DNA from: Acerihabitans arboris | GTDB taxonomy: Bacteria > Pseudomonadota > Gammaproteobacteria > Enterobacterales > Enterobacteriaceae | NCBI RefSeq assembly: GCF_010131535.1 | Contig: NZ_WUBS01000008.1 | Span: forward strand, 215,066-279,065 | DNA: 64,000 bases | Reading direction: 5' to 3' | Shown here: piece after piece, positions 40,802 through 50,537 of the stretch | Layout: the number at the start of each line of letters is the position of its first letter | Numbering within the stretch: position 1 is the stretch's first letter | Position numbers and translations under genes: made by a program | The notes under the pieces: generated by a model | Seen by the model: only the letters and a program-made list of their open reading frames with translations | Told to the model about the DNA's origin: nothing | Database searches by the model: none

Positions 40802-41836
40802 ATGAACCTGGATTTATTTAACCATCTTGACCGCGCGCCGGACCCCGCAAAAGCGCTGGACATGTTTCCCCAACTGTCCGCCTTTTATTATTCATTGGGT
40901 AAAACCACCTTATTACCGGTGCCGGGGCCCCAGGGGGGCGCCAGGATCCTGGCAAAACTCGAGTTTGAGAATCCGTTTGGCTCGGTAAAGGATCGTACCG
41001 CTTTCGGCATGTTCTGCGAGGCGATTAATGGCCACGATTTTAATCTGCGGCCGCTGAAATTACTGGATGCCTCGGGCGGCAATATGGGCCGGGCGCTGGC
41101 AATGCTGGGCAATATGTGTGATATCCCGGTGCACCTGGTGATCCCGGACTCCTCGCCGGAGGCGTTGGTCAGGACCTTGCGGGAGGCAAACGGCGAGTTA
41201 ACCCTGGTGGATTGCCGGCATTTCCTGCTGGGATTAATTGCCCGCGCCCAGGAAATTGCGCTGGCGGATCCCGGCTGGACGCTGCTTGCGCAGCACCTGA
41301 ACCTGGTGAATGTGGCGGTGCACCAGTACGGCACCGGTCAGGAAATCCGCCATCAGCTGCGTGGCGGCAAGGCCGGCGGCTGGGTGTCTGCGGTAGGCAC
41401 CGGCGGGACCTTGTCCGGCGTGTACGCGGCGTTGGCGCAGGATAATCCGGCGCTAAAAGTACTGGGCGTCACGCCGAAGGAACTGCCCTACGGCACCATG
41501 GCGCCGCCCAATGGCCTGGATAAGTTTGCCGGCGCCGGCGGGATGGGTTTTGGTTTTCGCCAGCCGTTCATCTCCCGCATGAGAGTCGATAGGTTGCCGT
41601 TTTATCAGCTTGACTGGCAGGGATCGCTGGCGGCGATGTATGAATTTTATCACCTTACCGGCATACGCATTGGCGCCTCTTCGGCCGCCAATTGGAAGGG
41701 CGCCTGTCATCTGGCGCAAACGCTGGGTTCCGATGAACAGGTGGTGACGCTGTTTGCCGACGCCGGAAGCGATGGCGATCGTGAGAAAGGCGAGGTCTTT
41801 TTTCATCAGCGCCGGCCGTTGGCGTTGAGAGGGTAA
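40802..41836 (+). CDS. Cysteine-synthase-like PLP enzyme
   Basis: 344 residues, fold-type II PLP family. The Schiff-base lysine is K63 in NPFGSVKDRTA, the substrate loop is DASGGNMGRALA, and the phosphate loop is AVGTGGTLSGVY. Cysteine synthases have SGNTG where this has SGGNMG, and the N-terminal ~30 residues and the YEFYHLTGIRIGASSAANW end are unusual, so it is probably not a housekeeping CysK/CysM. Relatives make or break beta-substituted amino acids (for example 2,3-diaminopropionate precursors in siderophore pathways). AAGGAACG precedes the ATG. Likely works with the Fe-ADH-like gene upstream; reaction unknown. Confidence 0.78.
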   Translation: MNLDLFNHLDRAPDPAKALDMFPQLSAFYYSLGKTTLLPVPGPQGGARILAKLEFENPFGSVKDRTAFGMFCEAINGHDFNLRPLKLLDASGGNMGRALAMLGNMCDIPVHLVIPDSSPEALVRTLREANGELTLVDCRHFLLGLIARAQEIALADPGWTLLAQHLNLVNVAVHQYGTGQEIRHQLRGGKAGGWVSAVGTGGTLSGVYAALAQDNPALKVLGVTPKELPYGTMAPPNGLDKFAGAGGMGFGFRQPFISRMRVDRLPFYQLDWQGSLAAMYEFYHLTGIRIGASSAANWKGACHLAQTLGSDEQVVTLFADAGSDGDREKGEVFFHQRRPLALRG

Positions 41837-42291
41837 AACCACCGCCCATTGTTTCAGGATATAAGATAATACGTATACTGTTGCTACGTAAAACAAGGGA
41901 AATTATCCATTAAACCCCTTATTTATTAGTGTTATGAATTGAATAGCAGTTTCCAATGCTGGTAATCGGCACCCTGTTTTACTCATTCATCCACTATTCA
42001 TGACTGGCGGAACGCCAATCTAAGCCTCTGTTTTTGATCTGATTTTTCTCCCCGCTCAATTAAAGTTTTGTCAATGCTGACCGATAACCCTTAAATCTCA
42101 GATAAGTCGTTTCACAGGGCGTGGATGATATTTGATTCCAACGTACGTGCAGATCAGAGCGCATAAATCATCTCAGGTTTTGACTGGGCATGAATGGTGC
42201 AACAAAAATTTCTTACGGTCCTCCCATCCTCCATGCTTTCCAAACATATGCGCAGAAGCCAGCATAGAAATAATCAACAGGAGCAGTACCT
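41837..42291. other. Gap before the chemoreceptor gene
   Basis: 455 bases without a supported gene. It contains the FliA-type promoter (42061-42087) and a roughly 195-base leader to the chemoreceptor start. A pair of ACGTA words (41870 region) is the only other pattern seen. Confidence 0.4.
42061..42087 (+). promoter_or_regulatory. FliA (sigma-28) promoter of the chemoreceptor
   Basis: TAAAGTTT (42061-42068), eleven bases, ACCGATAA (42080-42087): one mismatch to the FliA consensus TAAAGTTT-N11-GCCGATAA. It puts the chemoreceptor in the late flagellar regulon. Confidence 0.8.
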
Positions 42292-43962
42292 ATGCGTGTT
42301 CTAAAAAATACCAGTATTCGAGTTATACTATTAATAACGCTTGGTTTTTTTTTGGTGCTGTGGGGTGGGGTTTCCGCTTTTACCCTGTCCTCGCTTAATC
42401 AAGTGAACCATTTATTAGCGATCAGTGAAGACCAGAAAAAAGATATCGATATTGTCACCCACGGCAACGACCAGTATTTCCGCACCGTCACGCGTCTGGC
42501 CCGGGCCATGGATTATATTCAGACCGGCGAAGTGGCGGATGCCGATAAGGTGTTGGCCACGGCTGTCGCCTCGATGCAGAGCACCAAAGCGGCCCTTGAC
42601 GAGTTTAAATTACGCCAGCATCCGGCCATTGACCCCGCGGTGACTGAAAATATCATCAGCAGCTGGTCGAAGCTTATCAACCAGGGCATGGAACCCTTAT
42701 TACAGGCGGCCCAGGCCAAAAACCTTGATGAATATCGCCGCATATACCGGACCATATCGCCGCCGTTTAGCGTAGCCTTCGGCGTCGCCGCGGAGAAATT
42801 CAAAGACGAAGCCATGTCGCAAGCAAGCGCGCAGCAGGTGGCGGTGGTCGTCGACCTGTGCAAAAAAATATTGATTGCGGCCATCGTTGCCGGGCTGATT
42901 ATCCTGGCCATGACCGACCGTTATCTGGTCAGCTATATGATTAAACCCTTGGATCGGTTCAAGCTACAGCTGCATACGCTTGCCGCCGGTCAACTGGGCG
43001 ATACCATCACCGAATTCGGCCGTAACAACGTGGGCCTGCTGATTCCCTATCTGCAGGAAATGCAGCAAAACCTGATACGCACGGTCACCGCCATACGCGA
43101 CGGCTCCGCCTCCATCTATCAGGGCGCCGGTGAAATCAGCCTGGGCAATACCGATCTTTCCTCACGCACCGAGCAGCAGGCGGCGGCCTTGGAAGAGAGC
43201 GCCGCGAGCATGGAGCAGTTAAGCGCAACGGTGAAACAAAACACCGAAAATGTATTCCAGGCCAACAAAATGGTGCAGGAAGCCTCCAATACCGCCAGGA
43301 AAGGCGGTGAGATCGTCGATGAAGTGGTGGCCACGATGAGCAGCATCACCACCAGCTCGAAAAAAATCGCCGATATCACCGGGGTGATCAACGGCATCGC
43401 TTTCCAGACCAATATCCTGGCGTTAAACGCGGCGGTGGAAGCGGCCAGGGCGGGAGAGCAGGGCCGGGGGTTTGCCGTGGTGGCCGGTGAAGTCCGTAGC
43501 CTGGCCCAGCGTAGCGCGCAGGCGGCGAAAGAAATCGAAGGCCTGATTGCGGAGTCGGTTGAACGTGTCAGCACCGGTTCCGTCCAGGCCTCCCGCGCCG
43601 GCGAGACCATGCACAGCATCGTGCAGGCGGTAAATCGCGTAACGGATTTGATGGGCGAGATTTCATCGGCCTCGGAAGAGCAGAGCCGGGGTATCAGCCA
43701 GGTCAGCACCGCGGTGGCGGAAATGGACGGGGTGACCCAGCAGAATGCGTCGCTGGTGCAGGAATCCGCGGCTGCCGCGGCGTCCCTGGAAGAACAGGCC
43801 CGACTGCTAACGGAAACCGTATCGGTGTTCCAACTGCCGGCCGGGGCAAGCCGATTGGAGAGACCCGATACGTCGCCGCTTCCTCCCGCCGGCGCGCCGG
43901 TAGCCGTCGTTAAAACGCCGGCCGGCCGGGATAAGCTTAACGAAAATTGGGAAACCTTTTAA
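42292..43962 (+). CDS. Methyl-accepting chemotaxis protein (Tar/Tsr type)
   Basis: 556 residues. First membrane helix about 8-30, four-helix periplasmic sensor 31-190 (Tar-type), second helix about 190-212, HAMP 212-265, then methylation helices and the signalling tip [42 protein letters not shown]. It ends in NWETF, the CheR/CheB docking pentapeptide, so it is a high-abundance-type receptor. Ligand unknown; a small amino or organic acid is typical. AGGAG precedes the ATG. Confidence 0.95.
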   Translation: MRVLKNTSIRVILLITLGFFLVLWGGVSAFTLSSLNQVNHLLAISEDQKKDIDIVTHGNDQYFRTVTRLARAMDYIQTGEVADADKVLATAVASMQSTKAALDEFKLRQHPAIDPAVTENIISSWSKLINQGMEPLLQAAQAKNLDEYRRIYRTISPPFSVAFGVAAEKFKDEAMSQASAQQVAVVVDLCKKILIAAIVAGLIILAMTDRYLVSYMIKPLDRFKLQLHTLAAGQLGDTITEFGRNNVGLLIPYLQEMQQNLIRTVTAIRDGSASIYQGAGEISLGNTDLSSRTEQQAAALEESAASMEQLSATVKQNTENVFQANKMVQEASNTARKGGEIVDEVVATMSSITTSSKKIADITGVINGIAFQTNILALNAAVEAARAGEQGRGFAVVAGEVRSLAQRSAQAAKEIEGLIAESVERVSTGSVQASRAGETMHSIVQAVNRVTDLMGEISSASEEQSRGISQVSTAVAEMDGVTQQNASLVQESAAAAASLEEQARLLTETVSVFQLPAGASRLERPDTSPLPPAGAPVAVVKTPAGRDKLNENWETF

Positions 43963-44154
43963 CGCCAATCCCTGCCCGGTAACGCCTGTTGGCCGCGGGA
44001 ACCTCACCGGCAGCCGGCAGGCGCGCACAACCCCGCGACCGACGTCGCTCCTTCCATCTTGTTAGCGTCAGGCGCCGAAGATACTGCCTGGTTAGCGCAT
44101 ATCAGCGCGGCAAACCAGCCGCATATCCTGTGGTTTATTTGACTTAGCGGCGGT

Positions 44155-44180
44155 TAAACGCATATTTACCCTGCCGATTG
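44155..44180 (+). promoter_or_regulatory. Degenerate FliA-like promoter before the second chemoreceptor
   Basis: TAAA (44155-44158) and GCCGAT (44173-44178) resemble a FliA promoter but with a spacer one base short. It lies about 55 bases before the start codon. Confidence 0.35.
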
Positions 44181-44233
44181 CGCGGCTGTAACACAAGTGA
44201 CATCAAGCTACCGAATACTGCATTTTATTTATT

Positions 44234-45856
44234 ATGGATAAAATGATGTTGATTATCGGCCGGGGATTTTTTAAGGGTAAAACATGGCGGGTGCCGCCGT
44301 TTATCCTGCCGTACTGGATGACCAGCCTGCGCGGCGGCTTTATCCTGTTCCTGCTGCTGTTTTGCCTGCTGCAATGCGCCGCCGTCGTGCTGTTGTCACA
44401 TCTGGTGGCCCATACCAAAACCAATATCGCCACCGCCCATGCGATGACGGAACGTCAGTCGTTAATGAATAAATCCCGAATAGAGTTATTGACCGCCAGC
44501 GATAATATCAACCGCGCCGGCATCTATTTTATGCAGGATAAACAAAGCGGCTCCGTCGACAGCTGGCAGGCGCTGGCGGACAGCGCCGATGCCGCGCTGA
44601 AATCCGCCCGGGTTTTTTTTGCCGAATATCAGCAACTGGGGACGGCGCAAGATAACGACGCCGCTCTCCGGCAAAATTTTGCCCTGGTGTCCGACGGGCT
44701 AAACGAACAGCTAAAAGGCCTGCGCGCGGATAATCTCGACTCTTTTTTCATGGTGCCCATCCAGGCGTTCCAGGAACAATTCAACGCGGCGTTTTATCAG
44801 CAATTGAACCAGGACACCGGCGACGCCGGACGTTTTAACCAGTCGATACTGAGCTCCCTGACCGCCAGCCGCAACCTGTCGCTTGGGGTTTCGGCGCTGT
44901 TGGTGGGTTTGCTGGCGCTGGCCGGACTGGCCCTTTCCTATGCCGTTATCATGCCGCTCGATCGCGCCCTGCGCCATATGGCGCAGATTGCCACCGGCAA
45001 TATCGCCGGACCTGTGCCGGCTTCCCGCTGGCAGTCGCGGGAAATCCTGGCCCTGAACCAGGGCATCGGCCAGATGCAGCTGGGTTTGCAGCATATCGTC
45101 AATGAAATCAATGAAATCTCCAGTCTGGTGATGCAGGGCGCCGGCGATATTGCCGGGCATAACCAGCGCGTTAGCCAACATAACCGGCATCAGACGCGGG
45201 CGTTCCACATCATCGGCGACCGCTTAAACACCGTCGCGCAGGAGGCGGAAAACGGCGCGCTGTTTGCCGGCAATGCCACGCGGCAAATGAGCGACGCCGA
45301 GGCGCTGACCCGCCGCTGCGGCGAGATGGTGACCGAGGTCGATAAGAAAATGCACGAGATCGTGGCTGAATCCGGAAAAATAGCCGGCATCGTCACCTTC
45401 CTGGACGGCATCTCCATGCAAACCAAACTGCTGTCGCTGAACGGGGCCATCGAGGCGGCCCACGCCGGGGTATACGGTAATACTTTCGCCGTGGTGGCCA
45501 GGGAGATGGGCCTGCTGTCGCAAAAGAGCGGCAGCTCGACGCGGGATATCGATACGCTGATTCAATCGACCCATCGGCATATCGACAGCGGTTTCAGCCG
45601 GGTAAAAGCGCTGGACGCGGTCTATCACGATATTATCCATGCGGTGCAGGGAGTGGCGCTGTTGCTGGACGAGTTGCAGCGCAATGCCGCGACGCAAAGC
45701 GAGCAGGTCAACGCCATCGCCGATGAAATCAAGCGGCTCAACGGGCAAATCGCGCAAAGTAGCCTGCTGACCGTGGCCTGCGCCGAGGCGTCCGATTCGC
45801 TTATCGGCCATTCCCAACGTTTGCGGCAAAGCGTCAGTAAGTTCGCCCTGGCCTGA
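44234..45856 (+). CDS. Divergent methyl-accepting chemotaxis-like protein
   Basis: 540 residues with two membrane helices (about 35-57 and 211-235), a periplasmic four-helix-like sensor between them, a HAMP-like segment and a signalling domain. The tip reads ISMQTKLLSLNGAIEAAHAGVYGNTFAVVAREMGLLSQKS, whereas the canonical tip is near-invariant with [15 protein letters not shown]. The invariant Arg and the EQGRG turn are thus altered, and there is no NWETF tail. It may be a modulatory receptor or one losing kinase control. The start is uncertain: the first ATG has no good ribosome site. It follows the intact receptor by 271 bases. Confidence 0.8.
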   Translation: MDKMMLIIGRGFFKGKTWRVPPFILPYWMTSLRGGFILFLLLFCLLQCAAVVLLSHLVAHTKTNIATAHAMTERQSLMNKSRIELLTASDNINRAGIYFMQDKQSGSVDSWQALADSADAALKSARVFFAEYQQLGTAQDNDAALRQNFALVSDGLNEQLKGLRADNLDSFFMVPIQAFQEQFNAAFYQQLNQDTGDAGRFNQSILSSLTASRNLSLGVSALLVGLLALAGLALSYAVIMPLDRALRHMAQIATGNIAGPVPASRWQSREILALNQGIGQMQLGLQHIVNEINEISSLVMQGAGDIAGHNQRVSQHNRHQTRAFHIIGDRLNTVAQEAENGALFAGNATRQMSDAEALTRRCGEMVTEVDKKMHEIVAESGKIAGIVTFLDGISMQTKLLSLNGAIEAAHAGVYGNTFAVVAREMGLLSQKSGSSTRDIDTLIQSTHRHIDSGFSRVKALDAVYHDIIHAVQGVALLLDELQRNAATQSEQVNAIADEIKRLNGQIAQSSLLTVACAEASDSLIGHSQRLRQSVSKFALA

Positions 45857-46114
45857 CCTATCCCGACGATGTTTATCTTCCCCGCCTGATGCCGCCAGTA
45901 CGCGGTCTGTCGGGCGGCGGTAAGACGCAACCGCCGCGCAAACCGTTAGTTGCCGCAGTACCAAATAGCCAATTGTGTCTACCTTCAGTCATTTTTGGCC
46001 AGATGACAGGAGTATGCTGGGATTAGAAGCGATCGTCATCAGGCCCGAAAAGGGCGGATGTCCGGTCACGTTAGCGTTGAACAATCTTTGCATCTAATCC
46101 TTGAGGAGTCTCTT

Positions 46115-47260
46115 ATGACCATATCCACATTTGCCCTGCCACGCACCATTATCTACGGGGAGAATTCGCTCGATCACCTGGCGCGGTTAACCGGTAAAAG
46201 AGCGGCATTGGTGACCGGCGGCAGTTCCATGAAACGCCTGGGTTTCCTGGCCCGCGCGCGTGAACTGCTGGAACAGGCCGGGTTTGAGTGCCTGATTATT
46301 GATAACGTGGAGCCGAATCCCTCGGTGGCGACCGTGCGCAGGGGCGCCGGCGCGATGCTACAATTCCAGCCCGACTGGATCGTGGCCATCGGCGGCGGCT
46401 CGGCCATCGACGCCGCCAAGGTGATGTGGTGCTTTTACGAACACCCGCACCTGGATTTTGCGGATATCATCCCGGTCGGCTCCATGCCGCCGCTGCGCAA
46501 TAAGGCGCGCTTTGTCGCCATCCCGTCCACCAGCGGCAGCGGCTCGGAAATTACCGCTTTTTCGGTGATCACCGATACGGAAAAGCATATTAAGTATCCG
46601 ATCGTGGCGGCCGATATGGTGCCGGATATCGCCATTCTCGATCCCCGCCTGCCGGCGGCCATGCCTGCCGCCGTTACCGCCCATACCGGCATGGATGTGC
46701 TGACCCATGCCCTTGAGGCCTATGTTTCCACGGCGGCCACCTCGTTTACCGACCCCTATGCGGTGGAAGCCATCCAACTGGTATTCGAGAACCTGGAAAC
46801 CGCCTACCTGCAGCCGGCTAATATATCGGCGCGGTATAATATGCATAACGCCTCGGCGCTGGCCGGCATCGCCTTCACCAACGCGTCGCTGGGCCTGGTG
46901 CATTCCATGGCGCATAAAATCGGCGGGGAGTTCGGCATTACCCATGGCCTGGCCAACGCCATTATGCTGCCGTATATTATTCAATATAATAGTCTTTTTA
47001 CCGATAAGTATCGTCGCCTGGAAAAACGGCTGGGCATCGGCAGCCTGATTAGCGCCATCAACGATCTTAACCGCCGGCTGAATATTCCGCGCACCTTAAA
47101 GGACTGTCATGAGGTGGAGCTTGATGAGTCTAAATTCAATACCGTGCTGGATCGCATGAGCGGCAACGCCTTTGCGGACCCCTGCACCCTGACCAACCCG
47201 GGCAAGCCGACGGTGGCCGATGTTAAATCATTGTATCAGCATGTTTATTATGGTGATTGA
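46115..47260 (+). CDS. Iron-containing alcohol dehydrogenase
   Basis: 381 residues, group III Fe-ADH. NAD motif AIGGGSAIDAAKVMW; metal ligands in GMDVLTHALEAYV (Asp, His) and GLVHSMAHKIGGEFGITHGLAN (two His, 14 apart). This is a regular member close to the butanol/propanediol oxidoreductase group and unlike the divergent one at 39640. The ATG at 46115 has GAGGAG before it; the frame is open to 46058 without a better start. Substrate not assignable. A dehydrogenase for 2-hydroxyacids follows 207 bases later. Confidence 0.9.
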   Translation: MTISTFALPRTIIYGENSLDHLARLTGKRAALVTGGSSMKRLGFLARARELLEQAGFECLIIDNVEPNPSVATVRRGAGAMLQFQPDWIVAIGGGSAIDAAKVMWCFYEHPHLDFADIIPVGSMPPLRNKARFVAIPSTSGSGSEITAFSVITDTEKHIKYPIVAADMVPDIAILDPRLPAAMPAAVTAHTGMDVLTHALEAYVSTAATSFTDPYAVEAIQLVFENLETAYLQPANISARYNMHNASALAGIAFTNASLGLVHSMAHKIGGEFGITHGLANAIMLPYIIQYNSLFTDKYRRLEKRLGIGSLISAINDLNRRLNIPRTLKDCHEVELDESKFNTVLDRMSGNAFADPCTLTNPGKPTVADVKSLYQHVYYGD

Positions 47261-47333
47261 CCGACGGCGCGGTTGTCAAAGCCGCGCACGGGCCTGAGGC
47301 GGGTAGCCGCCAGCGCCGTTTTGCCATCAAATC

Positions 47334-47360
47334 CAGGCGGTCGCCCGACCGCCTGCTTAT
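47334..47360 (+). terminator. Possible terminator after the alcohol dehydrogenase
   Basis: CAGGCGGT (47334-47341) pairs with ACCGCCTG (47348-47355) around CGCCCG, followed by a short CTTATT tail. The T tract is poor, so efficiency is uncertain. Confidence 0.45.
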
Positions 47361-47467
47361 TCCCGCGTTGCCACCCCGTGCCGCCTGCCTTATTTCAACT
47401 GGCATGACCGGCCGGAAAGGCCGATGATATTTTCCTGCCCCCGTCAGTTTCCACTCGAGGAGATAAA

Positions 47468-48433
47468 ATGAGCCAAATGTTCCCTATACGCATCGCGGTT
47501 ATCGACGATTGGCAATCCGTTGCCGGTCAGGTCGCCGACTGGTCGGCGCTGGCGCCGGTCGGCGAGGTGAGCTTTTTGCACGAATATCCCGCCGACACCG
47601 CGCGTTTGGCCGAACGGCTGCAATCCTACGACGTTGTCTGCGCGATGCGTGAACGTACCCGTTTTGACCGCGCGCTGCTGACGCAGCTGCCGCGGTTGCG
47701 GCTGTTGGTGACCAGCGGCATGCGTAACGCCGCCATCGATATTGCCGCCGCCGGGGAACTGGGGATAAGCGTCGCCGGTACCGATGGCAATCCCCATGCC
47801 GCCCCTGAGCTGGCCTGGGCGCTGATAATGAGCGTGACCCGTAATCTGCTGGCGGAGGCTAATCAACTGAAGGCGGGCGGCTGGCAACATGGGCTGGGCG
47901 TCGGCCTGCACGGCCGGACGCTCGGCATCCTGGGATTGGGCAAGATCGGCCAGAAGGTGGCCCGCTATGCGCAGGCATTCGGCATGCGCACCATCGCCTG
48001 GAGCGAAAACCTGACCGTCGAACGGGCGGCGCAGCATGGCGTGGCCTACGTCGAAAAACCGGCTTTATTTGCACAATCGGATGTATTGTCCATACATCTG
48101 GTGCTGGGCGGGCGCAGCCGCGGGATAGTGGACGCCCCATTGCTCTCGCTGATGAAGCCCACCGCTTACCTGGTCAACACCGCGCGAGGGCCGATTGTCG
48201 ACGAGGCGGCATTGATTGCCGCCCTACGCGCGCGGCGTATCGCCGGCGCGGCGCTGGATGTCTTTGACCAGGAGCCGCTGCCGGCGGAACATCCGTTTCG
48301 CACCCTGGATAATGTCCTGGCGACGCCGCATATCGGCTACGTGACCCGCGAGAGCTATGCCCTGTTCTTCGGCAACATGATCGAGGACATCCTGGCCTGG
48401 CACGCGGGCCGGCCGATCAGGCTGCTGCAATAA
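47468..48433 (+). CDS. D-2-hydroxyacid dehydrogenase family protein
   Basis: 321 residues. NAD-binding motif GLGKIGQKVARYA near 157; catalytic Arg in NTARGPIVDEAAL, Glu in DVFDQEPLP and His in ATPHIGYVT, all present. It reduces a 2-keto acid or oxidises a D-2-hydroxyacid in the cytosol. GAGGAG precedes the ATG. The gene is convergent with the PRISE-type reductase, 23 bases away. Substrate unknown. Confidence 0.9.
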   Translation: MSQMFPIRIAVIDDWQSVAGQVADWSALAPVGEVSFLHEYPADTARLAERLQSYDVVCAMRERTRFDRALLTQLPRLRLLVTSGMRNAAIDIAAAGELGISVAGTDGNPHAAPELAWALIMSVTRNLLAEANQLKAGGWQHGLGVGLHGRTLGILGLGKIGQKVARYAQAFGMRTIAWSENLTVERAAQHGVAYVEKPALFAQSDVLSIHLVLGGRSRGIVDAPLLSLMKPTAYLVNTARGPIVDEAALIAALRARRIAGAALDVFDQEPLPAEHPFRTLDNVLATPHIGYVTRESYALFFGNMIEDILAWHAGRPIRLLQ

Positions 48434-48456
48434 AACCGGCGGCGGGGATCGGGTCA

Positions 48457-49524
48457 TTACGCCGGGATGATCCGTTCCGCCTTAAGCCGATCGAACAGAT
48501 CGATAAAACCGTCGCGGGTATTTTGATACTCAAGGAAACCCGCCTTGCGGCTTTTACCCATGTCGGTAAGGATTTCCATCGGCCGTCCGAGATCGGCATC
48601 GGTATGCCACCAGGAGGCCAGCTTGTCGATATTGGCTTCCCGCAGGCCAAAGTGGCCGGCGATGTCCGACCACAGCGGCGCCGCGTCCTGCATGCGATCG
48701 CCGAGCGGCGACATTTGGTCGGGGAACGGGGCCGCGTCCAGGCCAAAATAGTCCGCAATCTGCGACCACATCCACTGCCAGCGGAAGACATCGCCGTTCA
48801 CCACGTTAAAGTCCTGGTTTTGCCCCTGGCCGTGGGTGGCGGCCCATTCCAGATGGCTTGCCAGCAGCCGGGCATCGGTCACGTCGGTCATGCCATGCCA
48901 CTGGGTGGCGGAGCCGGGGAAAATAAACGGCCGGCCGGTGTGTTTGCACAGCGTGGCATAGGCCGCCAGGGTCACGCCCATATTCATGGCGTTGCCGATG
49001 GCGTAACCGACGATGGTGTGCGGGCGGTGGACGCTCCAGGTGAAGCCATGGCGTTTAGCCGCGGCGAACAGCCGATCTTCCTGTTCGTAATAAAAATTGT
49101 CCACCGGCAGCCGTCCCTGCTCTTCGCGAAAAGGCGTGGCGGGAACCGCGCCGGTGGCATAGGATTCAAACGGCCCCAGGTAATGTTTCAGCCCGGTGAC
49201 CAGCGCAACGTGACCGTTCTCCAGCGAGCCGCCCAGCGCGTCCAGCACGTTGCTGGCCATGGCGCCGTTAACGCGGATATTCTCTCTTTCCGTATCCTGG
49301 CGCGCCCAGGCGGTAAAAAATACCCGATCGACCTTAAGATTTTTTAACGCCGACGCCACGGACTCCGCGTCGGCAAGATCGGCCACCATGGATTCGCATC
49401 CCGCCGGCACCGGCGTGCGCCCGCGTGACAGGCCGTATACCCGCCATTGGCCGTTGAGCAATCTCTCCGCCAGGGCGCTGCCGATAACGCCGCTGGCCCC
49501 TACGATTAATGCGTTATGTTGCAT
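48457..49524 (-). CDS. SDR reductase of the PRISE (5-beta-reductase/iridoid synthase-like) type
   Basis: 355 residues. Rossmann motif VGASGVIGSALAERLL; the active-site motif NFYY (in VDNFYYEQEDRLF) is the mark of the PRISE branch of extended SDRs, which reduce activated enones. The C-terminal IFPGSATQWHGMTDVTDARLLA block also fits that family. AGGAGG precedes the ATG. It is divergent from a LysR gene 104 bases away, its likely regulator. Bacterial substrates are mostly unknown. Confidence 0.85.
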   Translation of the reverse strand: MQHNALIVGASGVIGSALAERLLNGQWRVYGLSRGRTPVPAGCESMVADLADAESVASALKNLKVDRVFFTAWARQDTERENIRVNGAMASNVLDALGGSLENGHVALVTGLKHYLGPFESYATGAVPATPFREEQGRLPVDNFYYEQEDRLFAAAKRHGFTWSVHRPHTIVGYAIGNAMNMGVTLAAYATLCKHTGRPFIFPGSATQWHGMTDVTDARLLASHLEWAATHGQGQNQDFNVVNGDVFRWQWMWSQIADYFGLDAAPFPDQMSPLGDRMQDAAPLWSDIAGHFGLREANIDKLASWWHTDADLGRPMEILTDMGKSRKAGFLEYQNTRDGFIDLFDRLKAERIIPA

Positions 49525-49556
49525 GGGGTAACCTCCTCTCGACTATGTTGGCCTTT

Positions 49557-49566
49557 AGCTTAAGCT
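49557..49566. promoter_or_regulatory. Palindrome in the SDR/LysR divergent promoter
   Basis: AGCTTAAGCT is a perfect ten-base palindrome near the middle of the 104-base divergent gap; a LysR-type operator is plausible from position but unproven. Confidence 0.3.
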
Positions 49567-49628
49567 GGAATTTAATTCTTATCCCGGCTAATATTTATCG
49601 ATATTAAGGACTTTTTTTCCATAATCCT

Positions 49629-50537
49629 ATGATTCCTACTGAACGCCTCAAAGGCCTGACCGCGTTTGTCTATGCCGCCAGGCACGGCAGTTTTGCCTCT
49701 GCCGCCGAGCAGCTTAACCTCACCAGCTCGGCGGTGGGTAAAAGCGTGGCGCGTCTCGAACAGCGGCTGGACACGCGGCTGTTCGAGCGCACCACGCGCC
49801 GGCTCAGGCTTACCGACGCCGGGCAGGCGTTTTATGAAACCTGTACCCGGGTATTAAACGATCTGGCCGAGGCGCAGGCGGTGCTGGCGTCGCACGCCCA
49901 TACGCCGATGGGGCGGCTGCGCATCGATCTGCCCGCCTCGTTCGGCCGTATGATCGTGATGCCGGTGCTGATTGAATTTTGCCGGCGGCATGCGAATCTG
50001 CGTCCGCATATCACCTTTACCGATCGTTTTGTCGATCTGGCGGACGAAGGGGTGGATGTCGCGGTGCGTATCGGCGGTATCGGCGATTTACCGCCCACGG
50101 TCGGCCATCGTTACCTGGGCACCGAACGGTTGGTTTTTTGCGCCGCGCCGTCTTACCTGGCGAAGCGGGGCGTGCCGCTCAGCGCGGATCAACTGGGTGA
50201 ATATGATTGCGTGGTTTATGGCAAAGGCGACGGCGCGGGCGCGCGATGGTCGCTGCCGGCGGACGGCGAACGGGCCGAGCCGCTGGCGGTGGCGCATCAT
50301 ATGATGCTCGGCGATAGCGAAGCGCAGGTGGCGGCCCTTGAGGCGGGAGCGGGCATCGCGCAAATGGCCACCTGGCTGGTGAACGATAGCCTTAACCGCG
50401 GGACACTGGTGCGGATCCTGCCCGAGGTCTCGGTTGACGGCCTGCCGTTGCACATTATCTGGCCCAAGAACAAGCAATTGACGCCCAAGATTGACTTACT
50501 GCTGCAAACCTTCGCCGAACAGTTGCGCATCCGCTAG
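49629..50537 (+). CDS. LysR-family regulator
   Basis: 302 residues. Helix-turn-helix FVYAARHGSFASAAEQLNLTSSAVGKSVARLEQRL, then LFERTTRRLRLTDAG; the effector domain resembles the DsdC/AaeR-like (CrgA-type) LysR group (RLRIDLPASFGRMIVMPVLIEF). It probably controls the divergent SDR gene. Its last 42 bases overlap the 3' end of the convergent AraC-type gene. Confidence 0.9.
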   Translation: MIPTERLKGLTAFVYAARHGSFASAAEQLNLTSSAVGKSVARLEQRLDTRLFERTTRRLRLTDAGQAFYETCTRVLNDLAEAQAVLASHAHTPMGRLRIDLPASFGRMIVMPVLIEFCRRHANLRPHITFTDRFVDLADEGVDVAVRIGGIGDLPPTVGHRYLGTERLVFCAAPSYLAKRGVPLSADQLGEYDCVVYGKGDGAGARWSLPADGERAEPLAVAHHMMLGDSEAQVAALEAGAGIAQMATWLVNDSLNRGTLVRILPEVSVDGLPLHIIWPKNKQLTPKIDLLLQTFAEQLRIR

